Positions 1-9,020 are shown, counted from the stretch's first letter. The stretch: 64,000 nucleotides of DNA from Algoriphagus sp. (GCA_018336015.1 JAGXQZ010000105.1:62001-126000); one strand, 5' to 3'. Notes: generated by a model not told the origin, from the sequence alone. Numbers and translations are program-made.

Positions 1-583
1 TGTTGGGATGAACCCCGTCAGGCAGGAGTTCGGGTTTGTCCATCAGCGGGGTGTAGAGATCGATCAGTTCCGCACCGGATTTTTGGATAATTTCCATCAG
101 CATCAGCCGCTGTTCGTTGTTCATCACCTCGGGATTGATGCCAAAGTTGACCCGGGTGACTGGCACCGGCATCACGACATAGACTTTGCCATCCTTGGGC
201 ATATGTGCACGAAACTCCGCGATTAGATCAAGGTAGTCTTTCACAAAATCGGCTTTATGGGCCCAGTTTTGAGGTTTGGAATCGTTGGTGCCGAGCTTGA
301 TGATGACCACATCGGGTTGGAAATCCTTGACCTGCTGGAATTGGGGCTCGTTCCAATAAGGATAGTCTCCTTTTTTGAGCAGGGTACGACCGCTGACGCC
401 GAAGTTTTTGACTTCATAGGAATCCCCGAGTAGGGCGGCTACCTGAAGAGGATAGGAATCGGGATTGTCCCTACCGGGGCCTTGGGTGATGCTGTTGCCG
501 ACGAAGGCTACTTTGATGGGGCTTTGGGAAAAAGCGGAAAAGCTGGCGAAAAGCGCCAAGAATAGGAGGGAGAGTTTATGCAT
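1..583 (-). CDS. SGNH/GDSL-family esterase, partial (3' end outside window)
   Basis: The first 194 residues are visible; the gene runs off the left edge. A Sec signal peptide (residues 1-20, ending AFSQ) is followed by the SGNH-hydrolase blocks. Block I is GNSIT with nucleophile Ser31, block III is GTND at 98-101, and block V is DGVHP with the catalytic Asp189 and His192. The family deacylates sugars or lipids; the secreted form suggests a carbohydrate or sialate acetylesterase, but the substrate cannot be read from the sequence. The start is the ATG whose complement lies at 581-583, directly before the hydrophobic signal. The upstream region carries only repeats. Confidence 0.88.
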   Translation of the reverse strand, partial: MHKLSLLFLALFASFSAFSQSPIKVAFVGNSITQGPGRDNPDSYPLQVAALLGDSYEVKNFGVSGRTLLKKGDYPYWNEPQFQQVKDFQPDVVIIKLGTNDSKPQNWAHKADFVKDYLDLIAEFRAHMPKDGKVYVVMPVPVTRVNFGINPEVMNNEQRLMLMEIIQKSGAELIDLYTPLMDKPELLPDGVHPN

Positions 584-1040
584 GGTTTTTTGGGGTTTGG
601 GTATGGAAATTGGTGATTTTTTACCACAAAGGCCACCAAGGAAGATGGAGAATTAGACATTTCTTGAACTTCAATCCTTTATCCTTTTAACTACCATTTT
701 AAAGGTCTCAGAGGGAAAGCTAAAGCTTTTTTATTCACCGTAGGGACGCAGAGGGCGCAAAGGATTTTTAACCACGAAGGTCACGAAGGACATGGGAGGG
801 CACGAAGGATTTTTTGGCCACAAAGTGAAATGAATAGGACCCCAAGGGTTAGTTAACTACCGAGCTCACTGAGAAAAGCTAAAGCTTTTTTGATTCACCT
901 CGAAGGCGCAGAGAACGCGGAGATTTTTTACCAAAGGAAAAAGGAAATCTTGTAAGTGGTCACAGATGCACAGATATAAAAGATTTATCTGTGAATCTGT
1001 GGCAATCTCGATCTTTAAAATTTCCAGTGTAATTTCGTCC
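584..1040. repeat. Intergenic region of degenerate repeats
   Basis: There is no credible gene here. The region is built of recurring short words such as CACAAAGGCCACCAAGG, CGAAGGTCACGAAGG and GACGCAGAGGGCGCAAAGG. It also holds two near-identical copies of a block starting AAAGCTAAAGCTTTTTT and ending ATTCACC, at about 716-739 and 875-899. Similar text reappears near 9720 and 42510. Words like CACAGATGCACAGAT run up to 1000, which is why the longer upstream start of the next gene is not preferred. Confidence 0.6.
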
Positions 1041-1871
1041 ATGAGCTTTTTACAAAGGACATTTCAATACCTTTCTTGGCTATCGCTTGACGTGGTGGTC
1101 GGGGCGATGGCGGGGATGTATTTTTTTATGGATCTATTTCATGTGCATTTGAAATGGCCCGCTTTTGCCTTGCTTGGATTGGCTGTGTGGAGTATCTATA
1201 CGCTTGATCACTTGATCGATGTGCAAACTGTACGGACTGAATTAGTCCCTAGAAGGGAATTTCACCGAAAATTCAGAAAAGCGCTTTGTGGCCTGTTGAT
1301 TTTGGTAGTTTTGATTGGCTTGGTTGGTGCGTTTACTTGGTTTGGATGGGGAAAAGAGCTTCAGCTTACCTTGATTCTGGCCCTGCTGATATTGGGAAGC
1401 CGGGTGATGATCCGCAAAATTGGTCCTGGATGGATGAAAGAATTTTCGATTGCTGTCTTCTATGTGGTAGGCATTGTTTGGCTGCCCATCCTGCGGGCTG
1501 AGGCAATCGATATTACCAAGAGTTCCCTGCTTTTTTTGCCGGGCTATATCCTGTTGGCATTTTTGAATCTGCTGATGTTATCCTTTTTGGATCGGGATGA
1601 AGATGCGAAGTCGGGCTTTTTTTCAGTGGCAAGCACGCTTCCTACCCAAAAAATCATCCAACTCATCCGTCAAGTCGCCTTTGGGTTGATTTTCCTTTCT
1701 TTGGCAGGATTTATCTTTTTACCCTCTTTTTATCGGCCATTTTCTTGTGTGGTAGTACTGATGGCTTTGGTTCATTATGTGAGCTTTTTCCAAAGTGGTT
1801 TACCGCTTCATCAGAAAAGGCAACGAATGGAACTCGCATTTTCAATTCCTTGGCTTTTGATGCTGCTCTGA
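1041..1871 (+). CDS. UbiA-like polytopic membrane protein
   Basis: A 276-residue protein with about seven to eight hydrophobic segments. Two acidic loop motifs, TLDHLID (Asp56, Asp60) and FLDRDED later, resemble the paired Asp-rich prenyl-diphosphate motifs of UbiA prenyltransferases, but the first is a reduced form of the usual NDxxDxxxD. The polar substrate is unknown; membrane location is clear. I chose ATG 1041 because the in-frame upstream stretch from 966 is repeat text and not hydrophobic protein. The gene stands alone; the next gene converges from the other strand 12 bp away. Function remains an inference from fold-like motifs. Confidence 0.6.
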   Translation: MSFLQRTFQYLSWLSLDVVVGAMAGMYFFMDLFHVHLKWPAFALLGLAVWSIYTLDHLIDVQTVRTELVPRREFHRKFRKALCGLLILVVLIGLVGAFTWFGWGKELQLTLILALLILGSRVMIRKIGPGWMKEFSIAVFYVVGIVWLPILRAEAIDITKSSLLFLPGYILLAFLNLLMLSFLDRDEDAKSGFFSVASTLPTQKIIQLIRQVAFGLIFLSLAGFIFLPSFYRPFSCVVVLMALVHYVSFFQSGLPLHQKRQRMELAFSIPWLLMLL

Positions 1872-1883
1872 ACTCTTTTTTTG

Positions 1884-2243
1884 CTAAGCCTGAGGGTCAA
1901 ATCTCACAAAAATCGCCAGCCAAATCGAGCGGCTTAGGCGGTAGGTCAGCGGAAGTGCCAAGATCACCACGGCAGTAAGCAAGCCCAGCAACATGCTGAG
2001 CGTGTAATCAGGATAAAGGATTGTTAAGGCCACCCAAGCTGCTATGAATAACGCGGTGTTGATCGCATAACTTACAAACATGGCTCCGAAGTAAAAACCG
2101 GGCTCTGGCTCGAGGGATTGCTGGCAATGCGGGCAATGGGAATGCATTTTAAACAAGCTTCCCGGACGCAGGAGGTTTCCTTCTTGAAAAAGGTTGCCTT
2201 TTCGACAGCGGGGACATTGAAAGGTGAAAATGGACTTGAGCAT
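1884..2243 (-). CDS. DUF983 family protein
   Basis: A 119-residue protein with a zinc-ribbon-like start (CPRC at 10-13 and CPHC at 37-40) followed by GFYFGAMFVSY and two transmembrane helices, the layout of DUF983. The family has no established function; members are small membrane proteins with a cytosolic Cys4 knuckle. It lies 5 bp downstream of the ceramidase-like gene on the same strand and is almost certainly co-transcribed with it. Confidence 0.85.
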   Translation of the reverse strand: MLKSIFTFQCPRCRKGNLFQEGNLLRPGSLFKMHSHCPHCQQSLEPEPGFYFGAMFVSYAINTALFIAAWVALTILYPDYTLSMLLGLLTAVVILALPLTYRLSRSIWLAIFVRFDPQA

Positions 2244-2248
2244 GGGGT

Positions 2249-3580
2249 TTATTTGCCTGCTTTGGTGATGATTTGGCGGATGAGTTGATCGAAATAAGCT
2301 CCATTTCCGGGGCCGTACCAGTTCATTTCTCGGACTTCATGAAAGTGCTCGTCATAGAGTTCATCGGGGGTAATGTACCCGATGTATCCTCCATTGAAGA
2401 CCGTCACCATGAGCTTAAGGCCCTGTTGATCGGCGAGTTTTTCCCATTCTTCATAGAAGACGCCTGACAGTTCGCCGCTTGAGGAGATAAATAGAATCCG
2501 ACCCACTTGGGTAATGTCCAAGTGAGCATTGGTCTCGCCTAATAAGTAGTTGAACAGCCAAGGTCGTATTCTCAGGTTATCCGAAATTCGCAAATGCGGT
2601 TCGCGAAGGGAAAGATCCAATCGGGAATGGAGGACTCTTGGGATTTTGTTGGAAGCAAAATTGGTCATCCGCAGCCAAATGACCGAGTCGAGTGCTGCCG
2701 CGTATTCTTCTACTTTTTCGGGCGTATTTCCTTTCGAAAGTGGCCGGTGACTTCCCACCGTTCCCGCAGCATAAAGGGCGAGATCGTATTCCCGAGCTTC
2801 CATTTTTTGAGTAAGTGCCTTGGGGTAGTCTCCTGACAGTCCCATAAACTTCGAACTCAAGCAAGTAGCATGTGCAGCGTAGGTGATGAATACCGCCTTT
2901 TTTCCATCCCTTTTGGTGAAAATGATCTGCCGGACAAAGGGATCAAATGGTCCGTCTTTGACAAATCGGTTGGCGACAAAGTTTTCTGCTTTGGTTTTTC
3001 GAAAGCTCATCGACACCGAATCCTCGGAAGCAAGGGCTGTTTGGAGGGCTTGGACACTTTTTGCAGCTAAGAGGTCTACTACTTTTTGATCATATCCGCC
3101 AAAAGCCAACTCTCCCAAGGGGCCTGGCATGTAGCCACCCATTCCGGAGTGGGTATGCGTGGCAGTGAAAATGATTTGGTTAGTCGGGATTCCTGCTTCT
3201 TTTACCGCATTTTCTACCGCTTGAGCCAAGGCAGGATGAACAATCAGTAACTCGTAATTGAGCCAGGCGATCCGGGTTTTGCCATTGCTCAGCGTAATAG
3301 CTTTGACATAGCTGGAGTCATGAACAAACTCATAGGGCCCTCTCGGGGCATAACCTACGAGATCGACGGGTTTGGGGGGAGTGACATTGGCTTTGGACCA
3401 TCCTGCAAGCCAAGTTTCGCCTTCCGATCCTTCCCATGGTGTGGAAGATAGTCTGTCGAAGGTTTCCCGGTAAAAATCCTGCTCTTTTATCGGGCTTCGG
3501 TCCACCGTGGTGATCGTCGCCAAGGCGATCAAACCGATCACTCCAAGGAAGTAGGCGAGGAATTTGAGTAGACGAGGCAA
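2249..3580 (-). CDS. Neutral/alkaline non-lysosomal ceramidase-like protein
   Basis: A 443-residue protein beginning with a signal anchor (about residues 7-25). It then carries the N-terminal catalytic domain of neutral ceramidases: AGWSKANVTPP near 60, GYAPRGPYEFVHD, and the metal-binding ATHTHSGMGGY near 140. A second conserved stretch YAAHATCLSS leads into GLSGDYP, corresponding to the nucleophile loop. Many Cytophagales proteins of this length lack the C-terminal Ig-like domain of classical ceramidases, as here. The family hydrolyses the amide bond of ceramide or related N-acyl lipids, which fits a sphingolipid-making phylum, but the exact substrate is inferred. It is followed by the DUF983 gene after 5 bp. 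Confidence 0.82.
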   Translation of the reverse strand: MPRLLKFLAYFLGVIGLIALATITTVDRSPIKEQDFYRETFDRLSSTPWEGSEGETWLAGWSKANVTPPKPVDLVGYAPRGPYEFVHDSSYVKAITLSNGKTRIAWLNYELLIVHPALAQAVENAVKEAGIPTNQIIFTATHTHSGMGGYMPGPLGELAFGGYDQKVVDLLAAKSVQALQTALASEDSVSMSFRKTKAENFVANRFVKDGPFDPFVRQIIFTKRDGKKAVFITYAAHATCLSSKFMGLSGDYPKALTQKMEAREYDLALYAAGTVGSHRPLSKGNTPEKVEEYAAALDSVIWLRMTNFASNKIPRVLHSRLDLSLREPHLRISDNLRIRPWLFNYLLGETNAHLDITQVGRILFISSSGELSGVFYEEWEKLADQQGLKLMVTVFNGGYIGYITPDELYDEHFHEVREMNWYGPGNGAYFDQLIRQIITKAGK

Positions 3581-3907
3581 GGGATTTACGAATTACGATT
3601 TACGAGTGACGAATTACGATTTACGAATTACGAGTGACGACATTTGATTGAATTTCAGAGATTTACTTGAATTCAGGCATCATTAAACTTAGAAAGTGAT
3701 TTTTGACTTAGACGCCTCTGTGATTGCCCTCACTCAGGGATAGCAAACGAACCTTGAACTCTGAACCAATAACTTAATAGCCAATAACTGAATATCGAAT
3801 TTCGAACTCAGAACATCTAACGCCGAACAAATAACTCAATAACCAATAACTGAATATCGAATGTCGAATGTCGAACTCCGAACATCGAATGTAGAACCCC
3901 GATGGGA
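3581..3907. repeat. Intergenic word-repeats (ACGAATTACGATTTACGA and CGAATATCGAAC types)
   Basis: No gene is seen. Bases 3588-3645 are near-tandem copies of ACGAATTACGATTTACGA and GAGTGACGA. Bases 3750-3900 are degenerate copies of the words CGAACTC/TGAATATCGAA/CAATAACTGAATATCG. The same two word families recur at 6200-6232, 9770-9890, 21090-21170, 42353-42615 and 55045-55080. Confidence 0.7.
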
Positions 3908-5071
3908 TCAATACTCAAACGTCCCGTGTGGACTCTGAATCGTGACTTTTTTGCCTTCATGAGGTTCCACTCTGCCGATGATTTGTGCTTCCACTCCGTA
4001 AGACTCGGCGATGTCGATGATTTCCTCGGCATAGCGCTCGTCTAGGTACACTTCCATGCGGTGGCCCATGTTGAAGACCTTGTACATTTCTTTCCAATCG
4101 GTACCGCTTTCTTCCTGGATGATTCGGAACAAGGGCGGCGTCTCAAACAGGTTGTCTTTGATCACATGGACATTGTCCACAAAGTGCAGCACCTTAGTCT
4201 GTGCACCTCCGGAGCAATGCACCAAGCCGTGGATGTTTGGACGCATGTAGTTCAGCACGTCTACCATGATGGGGGCATAGGTTCGGGTAGGCGAAAGCAC
4301 CAATTTACCCATGTTCACAGGAGCATCCGGTGCCGGATCGGTGAGGTTGTATTTGCCGGTGTAAACCAAACTGTCCGGAACAGCCGGATCAAAACTTTCG
4401 GGATACTTCGTTTTTAGGACTTTGTTAAATACATCATGACGGGCAGAGGTCAGGCCATTGCTTCCCATGCCCCCGTTGTATTCGGTTTCGTAATTGGCTT
4501 GACCATAGGAGGAAAGCCCTACGATCACGTCACCCGCTTGAATTTTGTCATTGGAGATGACCTCATCGCGGCGCATTCGGCAAGTCACCGTACTGTCCAC
4601 GATGATGGTTCTTACCAAATCTCCTACGTCGGCAGTTTCCCCTCCAGTAAGTACGACATTGACTCCGTTGTCTCGGAGCATTTGGAGTACTTCCTCTGTG
4701 CCTTGGATGATGGCAGAGATGACTTCGCCAGGTACCAGATTTTTATTTCTTCCAATGGTGGAGGAGACGAGAATATTATTGATGGCGCCTACACACAGCA
4801 GGTCGTCGGTATTCATGATAATGGCGTCCTGCGCGATGCCTTTCCACACGCTGAGGTCGCCGGTTTCCTTCCAATAGAGGTAGGCCAAAGAGGACTTGGT
4901 GCCCGCCCCATCTGCATGCATGATATTGCAAAAGTCCGGGTCATTGCCTAGCGTGTCTTCGACGATTTTACAGAAAGCCTTGGGAAAAAGGCCCTTGTCC
5001 AACTTGGAGATGGCGTTGTGGACGTCTTCTTTGGATGCGGAAACACCGCGCTGCATGTAGCGCTCGTTCAT
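3908..5071 (-). CDS. purM: Phosphoribosylformylglycinamidine cyclo-ligase (AIR synthase)
   Basis: A 387-residue PurM that closes the imidazole ring of FGAM to AIR with ATP in de novo purine synthesis. The start MNERYMQRGVSASKEDVH, the DGAGTKSSLAYLYW stretch, the VLTGGETADVGD nucleotide-binding loop and the C-terminal GHRMEVYLDE are characteristic of the Bacteroidota branch, longer than the roughly 345-residue E. coli enzyme. The ATG at 5069-5071 (complement) is preferred over one nine codons upstream because family members begin with MNERYM. The gene stands alone between repeat-filled spacers. Confidence 0.92.
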   Translation of the reverse strand: MNERYMQRGVSASKEDVHNAISKLDKGLFPKAFCKIVEDTLGNDPDFCNIMHADGAGTKSSLAYLYWKETGDLSVWKGIAQDAIIMNTDDLLCVGAINNILVSSTIGRNKNLVPGEVISAIIQGTEEVLQMLRDNGVNVVLTGGETADVGDLVRTIIVDSTVTCRMRRDEVISNDKIQAGDVIVGLSSYGQANYETEYNGGMGSNGLTSARHDVFNKVLKTKYPESFDPAVPDSLVYTGKYNLTDPAPDAPVNMGKLVLSPTRTYAPIMVDVLNYMRPNIHGLVHCSGGAQTKVLHFVDNVHVIKDNLFETPPLFRIIQEESGTDWKEMYKVFNMGHRMEVYLDERYAEEIIDIAESYGVEAQIIGRVEPHEGKKVTIQSPHGTFEY

Positions 5072-5541
5072 AGCGGAGGAAAGATTTGGTTGGGGCAAAG
5101 GTAGCCAATTGAAAAATTGAAAGAGGGAAATAATTGAATTTTTAGAATTGACTTTCCCATTAGATGTTTGAGTTTAATCTCCTTTTGTTTTTTTCGTTCT
5201 TTTGGCTTAACCCAAAAGAACCAAAAGGTCAAGATAGGGCAAAAACGAGAGTTTTTGAGCCAGTAAGTGCGGCGGGAAGCTCCAGCCACACTAGGCCAGA
5301 CGCTTGCCCGCTGCTGCGTCGGCCCCACGGGCCTAACAAAGGCAAGTGATCTGCTAAAAAATGATAGCTCACTAAAGAGGGTAAATAAACATTAATCTGG
5401 TTTAAATGCTATCGATTTGGATTCATTCATACGTAGAATTTAGTGGCATAAGTCAAAGGAACAATCCATTCTATTGGGCGTTTTTTAAATTCTGCAAAAC
5501 TTTAATTTCGAATGATGTGTATATTTATCAAAAACATACAC
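5072..5541. repeat. Gene-free spacer with perfect hairpin repeat
   Basis: No convincing gene. At 5196-5221 there is a perfect 10-bp inverted repeat (GTTCTTTTGG / CCAAAAGAAC, loop CTTAAC). It is followed by GC-rich text to about 5340 (GCGGCGGGAAGC, CTGCGTCGGCCC) that differs from the AT-rich flanks and looks like a dispersed intergenic repeat. A long minus-strand reading frame through it has a non-protein-like composition. Confidence 0.55.
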
Positions 5542-5748
5542 ATGAGAACCAATATCGATATTGATGAAAACCTGATTCAGGAGGCGATGAAGCTTACCGG
5601 GATCACCACCAAAAAAGCTGCAGTGGAAGAAGCGCTACGACAAATGGTATCATTAAAAAAGCAGGAAAGAATCAAAGAGCTTAGAGGTAAGTTTAAATGG
5701 GAGGGAAATTTGGACGAAATGAGAGAAGGTCGTGATTTTGGGAGATAG
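5542..5748 (+). CDS. VapB-like type II antitoxin
   Basis: A 68-residue protein beginning MRTNIDIDENLIQEAM, the ribbon-helix-helix start of the VapB family with the DNA-contacting beta strand TNIDID. The helix TTKKAAVEEALRQMV follows, and a short toxin-binding tail ends EMREGRDFGR. It would neutralise the downstream PIN toxin and autorepress the operon. The start at 5542 gives the canonical N-terminus; an upstream in-frame ATG would add ten poor residues. The 3' end overlaps the toxin start by 17 bases, which implies coupled translation. Confidence 0.85.
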   Translation: MRTNIDIDENLIQEAMKLTGITTKKAAVEEALRQMVSLKKQERIKELRGKFKWEGNLDEMREGRDFGR

Positions 5749-6124
5749 TTCCGTTTGGATTTCATATTTGAATGCTAAATCTACCCAAGAAACTGAGTTT
5801 CTTGAAAGCATTCTAGGAAAAAGCCCCATTGTCATGCCTGACTTGGTATACTCAGAAATCCTGCAAGGCTACCGGGAAGATTTTGTTTTTCAAGAGACCA
5901 AAAAATTTTTAGACGAATTCCCCTTTGCAATTTTGGGAAGCAAGGAACTTGCTCTATCCTCTGCGGAGAATTACCTCTTTCTAAGGAAAAAAGGGATCAC
6001 AATCCGCAAAACCATTGACTGCTATATCGCATCGTATTGCATTTCTAAAAATATTCCGCTCCTGCATTCTGATCGGGATTTTGATCCATTTGTGGAGCAT
6101 TTGGGTTTGAAGTCTATTTTTTAG
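5732..6124 (+). CDS. PIN-domain toxin, VapC-like ribonuclease
   Basis: A 130-residue PIN domain with the expected acidic quartet: Asp5 (GDSSVWI), Glu42 (SEILQGY), Asp96 (TIDCYIA) and Asp114 (HSDRDFD). Members are Mg-dependent RNases that cleave tRNA or rRNA. Translation probably begins at GTG 5732, inside the antitoxin gene; no later ATG would keep Asp5. A solitary TA pair flanked by repeat-rich spacers is typical of a small mobile or stability module. Confidence 0.86.
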   Translation: MILGDSSVWISYLNAKSTQETEFLESILGKSPIVMPDLVYSEILQGYREDFVFQETKKFLDEFPFAILGSKELALSSAENYLFLRKKGITIRKTIDCYIASYCISKNIPLLHSDRDFDPFVEHLGLKSIF

Positions 6125-6234
6125 AGTGGTTAAAACACTCATCAAGGAATTTATATTTTTTAAAATCCTATATCCTAAAGAATCTCAAACTCCTTAGACA
6201 ATGTCGTAATTCGTATATCGCAAATCGTAAATCA

Positions 6235-6258
6235 AAAAGGCTGGTTGCCCAGCCTTTT
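6235..6258 (-). terminator. Intrinsic terminator after the M24 peptidase gene
   Basis: A perfect 10-bp stem AAAAGGCTGG / CCAGCCTTTT with a 4-nt loop. Read on the minus strand it is followed by T residues, 15 bp beyond the stop codon at 6274. Confidence 0.85.
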
Positions 6259-6273
6259 CAATAGTTGCGATTT

Positions 6274-7611
6274 TTATTTTTTTCCAACCAAGATCAAGTC
6301 TTCTTGAGGAGTAATCAGGTATCTCGCCCCGTCAGCTGTGACTACCGCCATTTCTTCGACGGAGATGGTTTTTTCTGTACCATCAGGCTGCTTCCAGCAA
6401 TGAAATCCGTCAAATGCGAAGACCATTCCTTCTTTGAGTAGCTTTTGTGCTGCAGGTCGTGGTTGAGGCAGTCGGGCACCGCCTAGGTTTGGTCCTACGT
6501 CGTGTGCCACGTAGCCGACCGGGTGACCGGTACTCCAAGGCACATAGAGGGAACCCGCTGCGTCCATCAAGTCGCGCTGGGCCCGGTCTACATCTTCCCC
6601 TTTCACGCCCGGCTTCATCGCACCGAGTGCGGCACGGCTGCCGGCTTTTCCATTTTCCCAATATTTCTGAATAGCTGCTGGAGCGGCAGTTTCTCCTTCC
6701 TTCAAGACATAAGCAAATCGCTGAATATCTGACACCCAAATGCCGTAAAGTTTTACTCCAAAGTCGGTTTGAATCACATCTCCGGGCATAATGACTTTGT
6801 CTGTGGCATGGGAGTGACCACGGTCAGGCCCTGAATTGACATTGGGGTTTTGGTCGGGATGCCAAGCGTCAGTGACTCCGTACTCGGCCATCTTGGCTTT
6901 GAGAAATTTGGCTACGTCAGCGTCTGTGGTTTTTCCCGGCTCGATCATCGCATAAGCTTCATGCTGGAAGTCAGAGGCCAACTGGGCTGCTTTGGTGAGG
7001 ATTTCCACTTCTTCAGGAAGTTTAATGGATAGCCATTCGTACACGAGTTCGTCTGAGGAAATCAATTTTTTCTCATCCGCGCCCATCAGACCAGCTAGTT
7101 CTTGATACTGACTGTGTGTGATGCCATCCGCCATTTCATTGCTAGCGGAGGAGTTGATGGCTACTTTTTGGAAGCCCTTGGATTTGATAAATTCCACAGC
7201 TTTGGCGACAGCAGATTCTCCACGCGGAACACGTTCTACCTTTTCGTGAATAACGAGATCATCAAGAGCCGTAGCTTCTCCCTCGGGAGAAAATACCAAG
7301 GAATGAAACCCACTTTCGTCATTGAAAAACAAGAATGCGGCAGTTCCGCTTGCATTTTCACCTCCTACATGGGTAGCAATAGGATCATTGTAATTTTCCC
7401 GGCAGACGACCAGCCATACATCCACTCCTGCGTTTTTCAGCGCAGTGGGTAGGAGTTGATTAATCCGTTTTTTTCGGATTTCAGGCCAAGGATTTTCTCC
7501 CCAATAGGTGACAGGGTCTATTTTTTCCTGTTTTTCCGAGGTGGTTTCCGCGTTGGGTTGGCAGGCCCAAAGAGCTGCCATAAACCCAAAGAGTAGAAGT
7601 TTCTTTTGCAT
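6274..7611 (-). CDS. M24-family (Xaa-Pro aminopeptidase/creatinase-like) lipoprotein
   Basis: A 445-residue exported protein with a lipobox (LWAC, Cys near 17), so probably anchored in the membrane facing the periplasm. The pita-bread catalytic domain occupies the C-terminal half: QTDFGVKL and SDIQRF give two Asp ligands, GHPVGYVAHDVGP the His, and SVEEMAVV the last Glu. The fourth ligand, usually Glu in an EPG motif, reads FAFDG here, so Asp replaces Glu or the site is altered. The family cleaves X-Pro bonds or related amides. The ATG at 7609-7611 is chosen because it starts directly before the signal sequence. The promoter region is shared with divergent bshA. Confidence 0.85.
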   Translation of the reverse strand: MQKKLLLFGFMAALWACQPNAETTSEKQEKIDPVTYWGENPWPEIRKKRINQLLPTALKNAGVDVWLVVCRENYNDPIATHVGGENASGTAAFLFFNDESGFHSLVFSPEGEATALDDLVIHEKVERVPRGESAVAKAVEFIKSKGFQKVAINSSASNEMADGITHSQYQELAGLMGADEKKLISSDELVYEWLSIKLPEEVEILTKAAQLASDFQHEAYAMIEPGKTTDADVAKFLKAKMAEYGVTDAWHPDQNPNVNSGPDRGHSHATDKVIMPGDVIQTDFGVKLYGIWVSDIQRFAYVLKEGETAAPAAIQKYWENGKAGSRAALGAMKPGVKGEDVDRAQRDLMDAAGSLYVPWSTGHPVGYVAHDVGPNLGGARLPQPRPAAQKLLKEGMVFAFDGFHCWKQPDGTEKTISVEEMAVVTADGARYLITPQEDLILVGKK

Positions 7612-7787
7612 AGATTGGCTGTAATTCTTTGGTAAATTAATCAGGATTTTGACATGCAAAAAGAACCGCTCGAAGGATGCAACAACCTTTCATTCATAAT
7701 TCGAATCATAAAAATCTTTTATTTTGAACAAAAACACAGGACAAGCGTGTTAAAGTGCAAATCGAATCCGCCTTATCCCGGCATTAA

Positions 7788-8924
7788 ATGAAAATAGGAA
7801 TTGTCTGTTATCCCACCTTTGGTGGGAGTGGTGTAGTGGCTACTGAGCTTGGAAAAGGTCTGGCCAAAGTGGGGCATGAGGTTCACTTTATCACCTACAA
7901 GCAGCCCATGCGATTGGATTTTTTCAGCGAAAATCTCTTCTACCATGAAGTGGATATCAAGAGTTATCCATTGTTTGAATTTGCACCTTACGAACTCGCC
8001 TTGGCCAGTAAGATGGTTAGCGTGGTGAAATACGAAAACCTGGATTTGCTGCATGTGCATTACGCGATTCCGCACGCTTCGGCTGCCTACATGGCCAAGC
8101 AAATTCTAAAGACCGAGGGAATTCAGATTCCTGTGGTGACGACACTGCATGGTACAGATATTACCCTAGTGGGAAAAGATCCAAGCTACGAGCCAGTGGT
8201 GACCTTCTCTATCAATCAATCCGATGGCGTGACAGCCGTTTCAGAAGATTTGAAAAAGGAAACGTTTGAGCATTTCGACATCAAGCGGGACATTGAGGTG
8301 ATTCCAAATTTTATTGATTTGGAGCGTTTCAAGAAGCAGCGTAAAGAGCATTTCAAGCTAGCCATCTGCCCTAATGGAGAAAAACTCCTCGTCCATACCT
8401 CCAATTTTAGAAAAGTGAAGCGGGTGGAGGATGTTATTCATGTCTTTTACAATGTCCGAAAGGAAATTCCTGCGAAACTTCTTTTGGTCGGTGACGGACC
8501 GGAAAGAGATCGGATGGAGCGCCTATGCCGTACTTTGGGGACCTGTGATGATATTCGGTTTTTGGGCAAGTTGGAAGCCGTAGAGGAAGTGCTTTCGGTT
8601 GCCGATTTGTTTTTGATGCCTTCGGAAAAAGAAAGTTTTGGATTAGCGGCTTTGGAGGCTATGGCTTGCGAAGTCCCTGTTTTATCTTCCAATGCAGGAG
8701 GAATACCCGAGCTTAATTTGGACGGAATCACAGGCTTTGCCTGTGAGGTGGGAGAGGTAGAGGATATGACCAAAAAAGCCAAATTCATCCTTTCCGATGA
8801 AAATCTCCCCGGATTCAAAGAGCGTGCTTTGGCTAGAGCTAAGGAATTTGATATCGATCAGATCCTACCAAAGTATGTAGCTTATTATGAGAAAACCATT
8901 GCGACTACCCTGAGTGCAGTTTGA
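7788..8924 (+). CDS. bshA: N-acetyl-alpha-D-glucosaminyl L-malate synthase BshA
   Basis: A 378-residue GT4 glycosyltransferase (GT-B fold) with MKIGIVCYPTFGGSGVVA at the N-terminus and VVTTLHGTDITLVG near 120. It also has IEVIPNFIDLERF and the nucleotide-sugar EX7E region PSEKESFGLAALEAM. It transfers GlcNAc from UDP-GlcNAc to L-malate, the first step of bacillithiol synthesis. This implies that the host uses bacillithiol as its low-molecular-weight thiol, as known for many Bacteroidota. The bshB and bshC genes are not in the window. The gene diverges from the M24 lipoprotein gene. Confidence 0.93.
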   Translation: MKIGIVCYPTFGGSGVVATELGKGLAKVGHEVHFITYKQPMRLDFFSENLFYHEVDIKSYPLFEFAPYELALASKMVSVVKYENLDLLHVHYAIPHASAAYMAKQILKTEGIQIPVVTTLHGTDITLVGKDPSYEPVVTFSINQSDGVTAVSEDLKKETFEHFDIKRDIEVIPNFIDLERFKKQRKEHFKLAICPNGEKLLVHTSNFRKVKRVEDVIHVFYNVRKEIPAKLLLVGDGPERDRMERLCRTLGTCDDIRFLGKLEAVEEVLSVADLFLMPSEKESFGLAALEAMACEVPVLSSNAGGIPELNLDGITGFACEVGEVEDMTKKAKFILSDENLPGFKERALARAKEFDIDQILPKYVAYYEKTIATTLSAV

Positions 8925-8975
8925 TTTTCTGAGCTAAATCAGTTTTAAGAATATTCTTTGGTTTTTTGAAACCCT

Positions 8976-8983
8976 TATCTTTG
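8976..8983 (+). promoter_or_regulatory. Bacteroidota -7 box before the fatty acid hydroxylase gene
   Basis: TATCTTTG matches the TAnnTTTG -7 consensus exactly, 37 bp before the ATG. A TTTG lies upstream at 8957-8960, closer than the usual 19-21 bp gap, so the -33 assignment is weak. Confidence 0.45.
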
Positions 8984-9020
8984 CGTTGCAGTTTACGGAT
9001 TGAAGTTAACCCACGAACTC

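Noticed and set aside
3588-3645. Possible CRISPR-like array of ACGAATTACGA words
   Set aside because: There are no unique spacers of constant length, the units are degenerate and overlapping, and no cas genes are present.
5164-5349. Small reading frames in the spacer after purM
   Set aside because: They run through a perfect hairpin and a GC-rich repeat block and have no protein-like composition or start context.
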